Positions 55,224-63,447 of a stretch of DNA of 64,000 nucleotides are shown here, piece after piece (position 1 is the stretch's first letter; each line of letters begins with the position of its first letter). Source of the stretch: Saprospiraceae bacterium (GTDB lineage Bacteria; Bacteroidota; Bacteroidia; Chitinophagales; Saprospiraceae); contig JAEUUO010000031.1 in assembly GCA_016787575.1 (NCBI GenBank), positions 1 through 64,000 of the forward strand, in the 5' to 3' direction. The notes beneath the pieces were generated by a model. It did not search any database. It had not been told where the DNA came from and worked only from the letters and a program-made list of their open reading frames with translations. The translations under genes and the position numbers were made by a program.

Positions 55224-56420
55224 CTACTTGCTCACAAAAGGCAGTGATTGTTGAATTTTCTGCTTTAAAATACCCACAACATTTTTTCCATAAAAGTAAC
55301 TGGTGGTTTTAAATGCATTCGATATTAATATTTGCCTCCGATCTGAATTGCTGCTTAGGTTTTTTAGACCTTCCAAAATAGCTTCCGGATTTTTACTAGT
55401 TAGTAATTCCGCACAATCATATTTGCGTATAAATTCAGCGAGAAAAACATCCGGAGGAATATGCGCTGCGATTGGAATGCCGGATAACAAAAATGGGAGC
55501 ATGCGGGTAGGAAAAATAGTTTGATATTCTACATCAGAATAGTCACCCGAAAATCCATGAGTTAATAAACAGACGTCGTAATTTTGCAATACTGCATCTA
55601 CTTCTTCTTGATTTACATAACCCATGTAATGCACACCCAATGAATCTAAATCTAAATTCCACTTATACTTAAAAATTGCTTTTTGAGTTGAAGTGTAAAT
55701 ATCCAGTCGGAATGTTTCGGAATGGGCTGAAAGCAAATGAATCATTCGACTGGTTGCTTCCATATTGGAATGATTGAATGTTCCGATCAACACCAATTTG
55801 TATGGTGGACTTTGATTGAATGTTTTCGAAACGGTTCGCTGTGGATATTCACTAAAGGTATGTGGCAACACATCAAACTTTTCTTTCCATTGGGGGTAGG
55901 CTTTGCAATAATATGCTTGCATCCCCGTACTCATAGTGAATATTATTTTTGAAGAATTAAATACCGCTGTCTGAATATGCTTTGCAATCCATTTAGAAAT
56001 GCCTGAGCGATTTTCAACCAACGTATTATGGAAATAAGAAAATAAGGGGATATTAAAATAATCCGATGCAATTTTTGAGGCTAACAAGTAATATGGATCC
56101 GGAAAGCAAGCTAAAATAGCCTCTGGCTTTTGAAGTCGAATTAAATTTAATAAACGAATCAAAACAATTGGAAATAGCAGCCATCTAAAAACAACAAAAT
56201 ATCGATCTCCGTGACCTTTCCAATTTAGTTCAGAAAAAAAATAATGATATTCAATTCCATCATAAATTGCCTGTTTTTTTAAAAAAGATTTACTTCCTCC
56301 TGCAACAATAATTTCGTCGGATTGAAATTGTTTTGCAAGTTGATGGCTTATAAATGAGCTGCCACCTGACATCGGTGGTATAGCCCAGGAAATTACTAAT
56401 AATTTAGATTTCCGGGTCAA
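55224..56420 (-). CDS. Glycosyltransferase (GT4-like)
   Basis: 398 residues. GT-B-type N-terminus [43 protein letters not shown] in the middle, [12 protein letters not shown] starting the donor domain, and [14 protein letters not shown] ... [15 protein letters not shown] near the sugar-nucleotide site. TTG start at 56420, overlapping the epimerase stop as TTGA. Paired with the SDR gene in one operon for glycan assembly. Confidence 0.78.
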   Translation of the reverse strand: MTRKSKLLVISWAIPPMSGGSSFISHQLAKQFQSDEIIVAGGSKSFLKKQAIYDGIEYHYFFSELNWKGHGDRYFVVFRWLLFPIVLIRLLNLIRLQKPEAILACFPDPYYLLASKIASDYFNIPLFSYFHNTLVENRSGISKWIAKHIQTAVFNSSKIIFTMSTGMQAYYCKAYPQWKEKFDVLPHTFSEYPQRTVSKTFNQSPPYKLVLIGTFNHSNMEATSRMIHLLSAHSETFRLDIYTSTQKAIFKYKWNLDLDSLGVHYMGYVNQEEVDAVLQNYDVCLLTHGFSGDYSDVEYQTIFPTRMLPFLLSGIPIAAHIPPDVFLAEFIRKYDCAELLTSKNPEAILEGLKNLSSNSDRRQILISNAFKTTSYFYGKNVVGILKQKIQQSLPFVSK

Positions 56421-57469
56421 TGCAACCTGTTTTTCCAGGAAAGTACTATTTCTTCATTGATGGATTCCAGAGATTTAGAAATATCCCAGGATGGATAATG
56501 CTTTTTCATTTTGCTTAAATCTGATATGTAACAAATATGATCTCCTTCACGATTTTTTTCATCGTAAACAAAATTCATTTTCTTTCCCGAAATTGCTTCA
56601 ACGATTTCAAAAGCTTCTAAAATCGAACAAGAATTTTGTCTGCCTCCACCAATATTATAAACTTCTGCAATCCGTGGATAATTAAAAAACTGCTCGATAA
56701 AACGGGCAACATCCAGAGCATGAATATTGTCGCGAACCTGTTTGCCTTTGTATCCAAAAATTGTATATTCTTTGCCCGTTAAATTGACCTGAACAAGATA
56801 ACTTAAAAATCCGTGCAACTCCACGCCACTGTGATTAGGCCCTGTCAAGCAGCCGCCCCGCAATACACAAGATTTTATGCCAAAATATCGACCGTATTCC
56901 TGAACGAGAATATCTGCTGCCAATTTTGATGCTCCAAACAAGGAATGTTTTGATTGGTCAATGGTAAAATCTTCACGAATACCATTGTAAAATTCCGGAT
57001 CGGCAAAATCATAACGACTATGTTTTTCAACCAGATTTAATCTATTCGGAGCATCTCCATAGACTTTGTTGGTTGACATATGGACAAAAACAATATCGGG
57101 CTTATAAAGTCGGCAGGACTCTAATAGATTGAGGGTAGCATTGGCATTGACATCAAAATCATCAAAAACCCTGGTTGCTGCCAGATCATGACTGGGCTGG
57201 GCAGCTGCATGTACAATAAAATCAGGGCGTATTTGTTGAATCAGTTCCAGCACTTTAACTCGATCCCGGAGATCCAATTCAATGTGTTTGAACTGTTTAC
57301 AACTTTCCTGCAACTGCCTTTGGTTCCATCGGGTATCCCCTTTTGGACCAAAAAAATCTGCCCGCATATTGTTGTCAACTCCAAACAATTCCCAACCCAT
57401 AATATCAAAATAACGGACCACTTCAGAGCCAATCAGACCAGACGAACCAGTAACGAGTAATTTGGGCAT
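56417..57469 (-). CDS. SDR sugar-nucleotide epimerase, CDP-paratose 2-epimerase-like, catalytic Tyr replaced by Phe
   Basis: 350 residues of extended SDR type. NAD-binding [29 protein letters not shown] around the catalytic Ser/Thr, then SLFGASK where the family expects YxxxK: the position reads Phe178-x3-Lys182. [19 protein letters not shown] and [11 protein letters not shown] match CDP-paratose/tyvelose epimerases. Without the Tyr it may use another acid/base or be a different enzyme; homologues that I recall share SLFGASK. ATG start. Confidence 0.78.
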   Translation of the reverse strand: MPKLLVTGSSGLIGSEVVRYFDIMGWELFGVDNNMRADFFGPKGDTRWNQRQLQESCKQFKHIELDLRDRVKVLELIQQIRPDFIVHAAAQPSHDLAATRVFDDFDVNANATLNLLESCRLYKPDIVFVHMSTNKVYGDAPNRLNLVEKHSRYDFADPEFYNGIREDFTIDQSKHSLFGASKLAADILVQEYGRYFGIKSCVLRGGCLTGPNHSGVELHGFLSYLVQVNLTGKEYTIFGYKGKQVRDNIHALDVARFIEQFFNYPRIAEVYNIGGGRQNSCSILEAFEIVEAISGKKMNFVYDEKNREGDHICYISDLSKMKKHYPSWDISKSLESINEEIVLSWKNRLH

Positions 57470-57959
57470 ATGAAAACAATCAATAACAGAATAAGTAAGC
57501 GCAATGCTTTCTTAAATTAGTGAAACACAAGCGCAAATGTATTAATTATTTTAGGAATCTTAAAAAGCTGGCATCAAGAATTACATAAACGCTCATAGTC
57601 AATCCAGCACTAAACAGCAATCAGATTAAACCATCAACAAGTATCAGATCGTAAATCAACTCAGAATTTCAAGGAAGCTATCTTTAATTTAAAATAAAAC
57701 CAGACCAAAAAATAATATGAAACCGGAACTTCAAAGTTTGATTTAAATGATACCTAATTTTTTTACAAGGAAATTGCAACTTAAATAGTCAATTAGAAAA
57801 AAAATTGCTGTAATTTGTATTAGTATTGCGTGTCAATTTAATCTAAATGGATTGATACTAGTTGATACAAGTTTTTCTTAATCTAAGCCAAATGGATTAA
57901 GCTATTATTATGATTTAAAATTAGCATAATTTCTTACTTAATAATATAGAGATAAAAAA
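57470..57959. other. 490-base intergenic region; weak inverted repeat near its right end
   Basis: No gene or promoter can be supported. CTTAATC (57877-57883) and GATTAAG (57895-57901) make a 7-bp inverted repeat with an 11-base loop, just before the small secreted protein gene at 57960. A related AATCTAAATGGATT lies at 57840. It could regulate that gene. Confidence 0.3.
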
Positions 57960-58532
57960 ATGAACTTTAATTATCCCATTGCAGTAATGATGACTTTGCA
58001 CTTTATCATAACAACTACTACAACTTATGGCAAATACGCCGATGACATCTTCACAATAATAAAAGCAAAATTCGCATTACAACAAGAACCTTTACTTAAA
58101 TTAAAATCCTTTCAACTCACAGCTGTAAAATTATTAGATCAAAACAAACTTTCAGAATCAACTAAACTGGATTCCGTCGGTCGTGCCCAATATAAAATTG
58201 AACAAATAGATGCATTTTATGACAATTCCTATGTATATCATCTAGTTGACACCTTATTAATGGAGGCCAATCGACAGCTTGTATTAATTGGAAGAGAATA
58301 TATCAATGAAAATATTGTTTGGATGTGTTACTACTCTAATGATAAATTAGTGTACAGTAAACAAGTTTATTATGACAATGCCGAGGGCAATTATTTATTG
58401 GAAAGCAAACTAGAAAAACAAAACTTAATTTTAAATTCGGATGATGTCAATGAAGGAAAAAGAACAGTACGATTTAAAATCAACAATCGTTTAGAGTGGA
58501 AACCAATTCCACTAGTAAAAAAGAAGCAATAA
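57960..58532 (+). CDS. Hypothetical secreted protein
   Basis: 190 residues with a signal-like start (IAVMMTLHFIITTTTTYG). The mature part is charged and helical with many Tyr (DAFYDNSYVYHLVDTLLM, WMCYYSNDKLVYSKQVYYDN). No family is recognised. It stands alone between an intergenic gap and the tRNA-Pro remnant. It is last of the backbone before the second element. Confidence 0.5.
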   Translation: MNFNYPIAVMMTLHFIITTTTTYGKYADDIFTIIKAKFALQQEPLLKLKSFQLTAVKLLDQNKLSESTKLDSVGRAQYKIEQIDAFYDNSYVYHLVDTLLMEANRQLVLIGREYINENIVWMCYYSNDKLVYSKQVYYDNAEGNYLLESKLEKQNLILNSDDVNEGKRTVRFKINNRLEWKPIPLVKKKQ

Positions 58533-58785
58533 GTAACTTAATAGAGAGCCTACAACTATTTATTTTAAATCTCTTTATTAGAGATTTGGTTTCCTAAATA
58601 AATTCAATTGATAACAATTGGTTGTTTTGAATACCTTTCCGAATCACATTCTTTGATCTAAACCGATACCATTTTTGTTAGAATCGGAAATTACAAATTA
58701 ATATTCACCTAATTAGTGACTAGCATAAAAGAATGCTTTGCTTTATAAAAAGTCTGGAATCAATTTCAAATCTCAAATTTTATAT
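58533..58785. other. Intergenic stretch, nothing recognised
   Basis: AT-rich sequence between the secreted protein gene and the tRNA-Pro terminator. No ORF, repeat or structured RNA is apparent. Confidence 0.4.
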
Positions 58786-58819
58786 AAAAAAAGGGTTATG
58801 AAAAAAACTCTCATAACCC
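58786..58819 (-). terminator. Intrinsic terminator of the original tRNA-Pro gene
   Basis: GGGTTATGA (58793-58801) pairs with TCATAACCC (58811-58819), loop of nine bases. On the minus strand the stem is followed by seven T residues (A-run 58786-58792 on the plus strand). It lies 12 bases past the tRNA 3' end, so it belonged to that gene. Confidence 0.85.
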
Positions 58820-58831
58820 CTTGATTTAAAG

Positions 58832-58877
58832 TCGGGGCACCAGGATTCGAACCTGGGACCCCCTGCTCCCAAAGCAG
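58832..58877 (-). pseudogene. tRNA-Pro(TGG) 3' fragment (attachment-site remnant)
   Basis: The minus strand reads CTGC-TTTGGGA-GCAGG (anticodon arm, anticodon TGG), a short variable loop, a perfect T arm (CCAGG-TTCGAAT-CCTGG) and the acceptor strand TGCCCCG plus discriminator A. The 5' acceptor strand, D arm and first base of the anticodon stem are missing; AAAATCCAACTTTAAA follows instead. This is the duplicated 3' part of a tRNA gene left at one end of an integrated element. The complete tRNA is expected at the other end, beyond 64000. Confidence 0.87.
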
Positions 58878-58953
58878 TTTAAAGTTGGATTTTTATGTAT
58901 TTATAAATGTATAAAATGCTGTTTATCAGTAGTAGAAATTCCAAATTAGTTCA

Positions 58954-58961
58954 TATTTTTG
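58954..58961 (+). promoter_or_regulatory. -7 box of the second integrase (TATTTTTG)
   Basis: Matches TAnnTTTG. It overlaps a TTG at 58959 that might otherwise be taken as start, so translation must begin later, at ATG 59019. Confidence 0.45.
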
Positions 58962-58977
58962 CATTATAAACCACAAT

Positions 58978-58999
58978 TTGCTGGCAAATTGCTGGCAAA
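58978..58999. repeat. 11-bp tandem duplication (TTGCTGGCAAA twice)
   Basis: Perfect direct repeat at 58978-58988 and 58989-58999 between the promoter and ATG of the integrase gene. Candidate integrase or regulator binding site, or slippage product in the leader. Confidence 0.6.
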
Positions 59000-59018
59000 T
59001 TTTAAAACTCTGAATGAT

Positions 59019-60233
59019 ATGGCTCTTTCTGTAAAAATTGAACTCGATAAGCGAAATAGTAAGAAGAACGGAAAGTATCCTTTAAAACTATTGATTGTTG
59101 TCAAACGGGAACCGCTAAGGCTTCCTCTTGGATATAGTCTTTTAGAAAAAGACTGGAATGAAAAATTACAAAGCATCAGGGCTTCTTGTAAAGAATTTGA
59201 CAACGTCAGCCGGATCAATAATTGGCTATTAAAAGAAAAAAGCAAGATTCTCGGAAAACTAAGCACACTAAGAGAAGAAGGTGTCATCGAAAGATTATCA
59301 TTAATGGATATTAAAAATCTGCTAATCCGTCCTAATGATGAAACCATGACGTTGGAATTTTTCAACGAAACAATTAAGGAATTGGAGCTAGCTAAAAGAT
59401 TTGGTAATGCCAGAGTTTACGACACAACTTCCAGAAGTATTAGGAACTTCGCAAAAGGAAGCGACTTTCCATTAAAGCAAATATCCTTCTCCTGGCTGAA
59501 AAAATATGAAGCTTGGTATTTATCTAAGGGAAATACTCGAAATGGACTTAGCGTGCATATCCGCACCCTTCGATCACTTTACAATAAGGCTATAAAATTA
59601 AAGAAAATCTCTTCTGAATATTATCCTTTTAAAGATTTTACCCTTAAAAAAGAAGAAACCAGAAAGCGAGCGATAAATCGTGAAGAGCTAATTCGCTTCC
59701 TACAATATGAACCAAAAACGGATCGACATAAGAGAGCTAAGGATTATTTTCTGATCAGCTTCTATTTAATGGGAGCTTCATTTGTGGACATTGCATACCT
59801 CAAAATAAAAAACATTATTAAGGATAGAATTGAATATAAAAGGCAAAAAACCGGCAAGCTTCATTCCATTCCCATTTCTACTCCACTCAGGGAAATTCTG
59901 AACAAATATTTATCAAAGAAAGACGATAATGACTTTATCATAAATATTATTCATTCAACTGAACCCAAAAAACAACTAATTGAAATCAGGGATGAATTAA
60001 GGCGGTATAACCGGAGCCTTAAAGAAATTTCAGCTGAATGCGGAATTGAATCGAAAATCTCAAGTTATGTAGCAAGGCATTCTTATGCCACAAATGCAAA
60101 AAAAATTGGAGTACCCACTGCGATTATCAGTGAGGCTCTGGGACATTCCACCGAAAAAACCACCCAGATTTATTTGGATTCTTTTGAGAATGATGTTGTT
60201 GATAAATATCATGAACTAATTATAACTATTTGA
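59019..60233 (+). CDS. int: Tyrosine recombinase/integrase (tRNA-Pro-targeting, IntDOT-like arm)
   Basis: 404 residues from ATG 59019. Arm-binding domain (MALSVKIELDKRNSKKNGKY), SAM-like core-binding domain about 100-195 and catalytic domain about 205-404. Visible residues: Lys in KRQKTGKLHSIPI, box II as YVARHSYAT (Arg present, first His replaced by Tyr), GHSTEKTTQIYLDSF with late His and nucleophilic Tyr. Box I reads FYLMGASFVDIAYL: no Arg where one is expected, recalling IntDOT, whose box I Arg is a Ser. It drives integration at the tRNA-Pro 3' half. Confidence 0.88.
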   Translation: MALSVKIELDKRNSKKNGKYPLKLLIVVKREPLRLPLGYSLLEKDWNEKLQSIRASCKEFDNVSRINNWLLKEKSKILGKLSTLREEGVIERLSLMDIKNLLIRPNDETMTLEFFNETIKELELAKRFGNARVYDTTSRSIRNFAKGSDFPLKQISFSWLKKYEAWYLSKGNTRNGLSVHIRTLRSLYNKAIKLKKISSEYYPFKDFTLKKEETRKRAINREELIRFLQYEPKTDRHKRAKDYFLISFYLMGASFVDIAYLKIKNIIKDRIEYKRQKTGKLHSIPISTPLREILNKYLSKKDDNDFIINIIHSTEPKKQLIEIRDELRRYNRSLKEISAECGIESKISSYVARHSYATNAKKIGVPTAIISEALGHSTEKTTQIYLDSFENDVVDKYHELIITI

Positions 60234-60323
60234 AAATAATTCAGCTGTATACATGAAAAATTTAAAACCTTATTATTATAATAATCATAAAAGACATAAG
60301 TAATTGCAAATATTGCAAATAAA

Positions 60324-61055
60324 TTATTTAACTTTACTTTGTACTTTTAAATTTGATATACTCTGACTTATGTTTCCAGCGAAATTTCTGAGTGTCCACA
60401 TACTCTTTTCATACAATTTTTCCTTTTCAACTTCCGAAATATTAAGAATATCACTTTCATTAACGGCATGGATGAATCTATTTCTTAACTTTCTTATTCT
60501 TTCGAGATCCTCATAATCGCATTCTGTATATTCCATATCAATATGCTTAATAGGTAGTATTGTTTTAAAAGGAGATTCACCGAACAGCTCTCCTGTTTCA
60601 AGATACCTAAAAAATTTTTCAGTTTTAAATTTTAGATTAGTAATCTTTTTACTAATCTCCTTAGACACCAAATTCGTTTGCACTAAATTAGAAATTGCCT
60701 CCATAACATAATTCTCAAAAAGAGTCCATTGAAAACAGAAACATGTATAAAAACCAAAATTTATCATATCTGTTTTAATATCCTTTAATTTAGGATAATG
60801 CGCATCGTTAAAAATGCCCGTAGAACTCATATAGTTAAAATGTGTAATAGTAGAAATCATCCATGTCTTTGTCGATTCATCCAATCTTTTAAATTCATCA
60901 GTTTTTGCAAATTTATAACTAGGAAGGTCTTGAAAACTTAATTTAAAAAAATCATGATTTCGCCCATAGATTCGTACAATGGAATAATATTGATCTACCT
61001 GAACAGAAAACCATCCATATTTTATAATTAAATCATCATGTTTAATATTGGTCAT
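60324..61055 (-). CDS. HEPN-domain protein (putative RNase effector)
   Basis: 243 residues, no signal or TM. The C-terminal half has the HEPN pattern: a helix with conserved acid (FQWTLFENYVMEAI, about 115), a charged variable region and RKLRNRFIHAV with the R-x4-H motif at Arg191 and His196, preceded by an acidic helix (ECDYEDLERI). HEPN proteins of this arrangement (RiboL-PSP-like) cleave RNA in toxin-antitoxin and antiphage systems. Eighteen bases follow the 783-aa gene, so the two are co-expressed. It could be a toxin controlled by that partner. Confidence 0.68.
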   Translation of the reverse strand: MTNIKHDDLIIKYGWFSVQVDQYYSIVRIYGRNHDFFKLSFQDLPSYKFAKTDEFKRLDESTKTWMISTITHFNYMSSTGIFNDAHYPKLKDIKTDMINFGFYTCFCFQWTLFENYVMEAISNLVQTNLVSKEISKKITNLKFKTEKFFRYLETGELFGESPFKTILPIKHIDMEYTECDYEDLERIRKLRNRFIHAVNESDILNISEVEKEKLYEKSMWTLRNFAGNISQSISNLKVQSKVK

Positions 61056-61073
61056 TGACCCAATAAAAGTTGG

Positions 61074-63425
61074 TTACAATTTCAAATTTGGCTTACTAAT
61101 TTCTAACATAACTTCATCCCTTAACTTTAAACAAAGACTTTTTAATCTCGAATGTACATTTGGCAAAGAGATAGCATTGTCTAAAGCATCGAGAGAATAA
61201 TATAGCTTACTATAATTTTGAAAGCAATAGTACTCTTGTAATTCAAGATGAGCCTCCGTATGCAAAAATTCTGCCTTTTTATTATAACTTTCATCTTTTT
61301 TCTTAAGTTCTTCAATAATTTTCCTAGCATCCTCAATCATAATCTTAGAAAATTCCTTACAATTCTTACTAAAGCCTAATGATTTCAAATATACTATTGT
61401 ATTCATTATGCCATACAAATTAAGTTGAACAAACTTTCTTGTTCCTTTCGTCATGTTGATATTCTCTAAATCTGACTTGTAAAACTTATATGCAATTAAA
61501 GCACTTTCATGCGCTTGAAATAATATTTCAATCGAAGACTCATTTTCTTCTTCATATTTACAATAATAACAAAGAGCTTTTGAATGATAAAATCTTGGAT
61601 CATTGGGGTATTCTTTAATTGCTTCATCCGTAAAATACAAAGCATTATCATATTTACCATTTCTCCTAAGAATCCATATCAATAGATAAAAATAATTAGA
61701 TTCTTGGTAAGAATTTTTAAAATTTATTTTTAATAAAAAGTTTTCTAAATATTCAGATGTGTCCTCACCATAATATTTTGAGTTAGAAAGCATTAATAAA
61801 AGTAAACATCTTTTCAAAACTAACTCATCAGTATTATCTGTGAGTGCAAACAGCTTTCTAACTAATTCAAAAACATAAATACTTAGTTTGTCTTCTGTAT
61901 CATCATAATGAACAACAATCTCAATAAACTTTGGATTGATATTTTCGTCTTCTTCTAGAAAGTAGGTAGGCAAATGATGGTCTTGTCCAAAAATATAATC
62001 TTTCCCAATTCCTAAGGACAATATATTACTTACCCTTAAATGATAAAAAATAGCTTGATCTATATTCTTTATTGAATCAAGGATAACTGTTTTCCTAAAA
62101 GCATGAATTTGAGACAAATCATTAATCCTTTTTATAACTGTCATTTTCCAACTGTCAACATTACTTGCATTTTTATTATCCTTTAAAATTGAAAACAAAA
62201 CATCAATTACAAGCTTTATATCTTCTTTATTTCCTTCCTTATTATTAATTGAGTTAATTAACTCATTAAATCTATTAATCTGAAGAAACGTTGAATAACC
62301 TTCAAATTCGCGCCTACATTTATCTAATTGACTTGCTAAAAAATCCTCAAGTTGTTTGTCATTTGGATTATATAATCTCTCGCTAGTTCCTCTTAAGCCA
62401 GTTCTAACCTCTTTAAGCTTTACAATAGTTTTTATTAACTCAAGATTAGTTATCGTCTTATCCGTATCTGAATCCGCCGATAATAATCTTAAAAAAATCT
62501 GAGCTGAATTTCTATGATAATTTACACTTCTACCATTTATGTCAATCGATGAATTGATCAAAACATTATGCAACCCACTATATTTACTTGATTTGTTATA
62601 AAAGATATCTTGTGTTTTTGAATCAGATGAAAAATATAAAAGTATTTTATAAGAGTCAGTATCCGCAAGATAGGAATTAATTGAAAATACTTTACTAATT
62701 ACATTACTATCTCTGGTAAAAGATACTCTTTTATTCAATTCTATAAAGTCTATATTTCCTATATTACTTTTACTATTTGAATAATCAGTAAACAATTTTC
62801 CTCTATGTTCCAAAAAATTAGTATAGATAATATCCGACAGTTCGCTGTATGATTTAGGGTTAAATTCATCCTGAAAGGAATTATCAAATAAATCTTCTAA
62901 TATATTAACATCTTTCAAAATTAGTTTTTCTAAATTAACCAATTTATGAAGTTTATTAATTCCGTCCTCTTGCAATCCAACTGCGATTGATAACAACAAT
63001 GAAATATTTGAAGCAACTAAGTTTATATCTGATTTTAATAAACTTAGATCTCCATCAGTCTCATTCTTTAACTTAACTATTAATTGTTCTACACTATTAA
63101 TAACTTTTACTCCGGCTAATGTTGCCTTTTTAATAATATCAATTAAAATTTTTATTTCTTCATAGTGTTCATCGAAAACATACAAACTTAAACTAGCTTT
63201 ATTTAAAAGTGTATATAAAGCAATTTGCTCATCTGAAATATAATCAATACTTAAATTCTTTTGTTCACTTCTTTCACTAAATATGCCTAGTGGATAAGCG
63301 TAGTGCCTTAAGTCGTCCGCATCAAAAGCATAACTAAATTTATACCCTTCCTTTTTTAATTGCTCTTCATGTATAAGCGCATCAACTTGTGCTGTATTCA
63401 ATGTGCCAATTAATGACTTTATCAT
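61074..63425 (-). CDS. 783-aa protein of unknown family, possible PIN-like N-terminus and TPR-like C-terminus
   Basis: AT-rich gene with many Asn, Ile and Lys. The N-terminus (KFSYAFDADDLRHYAYP, Asp35 at the end of a strand) resembles the first strand of PIN nucleases, with VFDEHYEEI as a possible second acidic site; I cannot confirm the remaining acids. The middle (about 130-520) is helical without known motifs. The C-terminus (about 570-770) is TPR-like (YFYLLIWILRRNGKYDNAL, YPNDPRFYHSKALCYYCKY). Co-transcribed between the open-ended gene (22 bases upstream) and the HEPN gene. Function unknown; a defence-like role is inferred. Confidence 0.6.
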   Translation of the reverse strand: MIKSLIGTLNTAQVDALIHEEQLKKEGYKFSYAFDADDLRHYAYPLGIFSERSEQKNLSIDYISDEQIALYTLLNKASLSLYVFDEHYEEIKILIDIIKKATLAGVKVINSVEQLIVKLKNETDGDLSLLKSDINLVASNISLLLSIAVGLQEDGINKLHKLVNLEKLILKDVNILEDLFDNSFQDEFNPKSYSELSDIIYTNFLEHRGKLFTDYSNSKSNIGNIDFIELNKRVSFTRDSNVISKVFSINSYLADTDSYKILLYFSSDSKTQDIFYNKSSKYSGLHNVLINSSIDINGRSVNYHRNSAQIFLRLLSADSDTDKTITNLELIKTIVKLKEVRTGLRGTSERLYNPNDKQLEDFLASQLDKCRREFEGYSTFLQINRFNELINSINNKEGNKEDIKLVIDVLFSILKDNKNASNVDSWKMTVIKRINDLSQIHAFRKTVILDSIKNIDQAIFYHLRVSNILSLGIGKDYIFGQDHHLPTYFLEEDENINPKFIEIVVHYDDTEDKLSIYVFELVRKLFALTDNTDELVLKRCLLLLMLSNSKYYGEDTSEYLENFLLKINFKNSYQESNYFYLLIWILRRNGKYDNALYFTDEAIKEYPNDPRFYHSKALCYYCKYEEENESSIEILFQAHESALIAYKFYKSDLENINMTKGTRKFVQLNLYGIMNTIVYLKSLGFSKNCKEFSKIMIEDARKIIEELKKKDESYNKKAEFLHTEAHLELQEYYCFQNYSKLYYSLDALDNAISLPNVHSRLKSLCLKLRDEVMLEISKPNLKL

Positions 63426-63447
63426 ATTTCAACTATATATCTAACAA

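Noticed and set aside
58832..58877. A functional tRNA-Pro gene
   Set aside because: Only the anticodon arm through the 3' end is present; the 5' acceptor strand and D arm are absent, so it cannot fold as a tRNA.
58959..59018. Longer N-terminus of the tRNA-Pro integrase starting at TTG 58959
   Set aside because: The TTG lies inside a TATTTTTG promoter box and the extra 20 residues do not fit the arm-domain start; ATG 59019 (MALSVKIELDKR) does.
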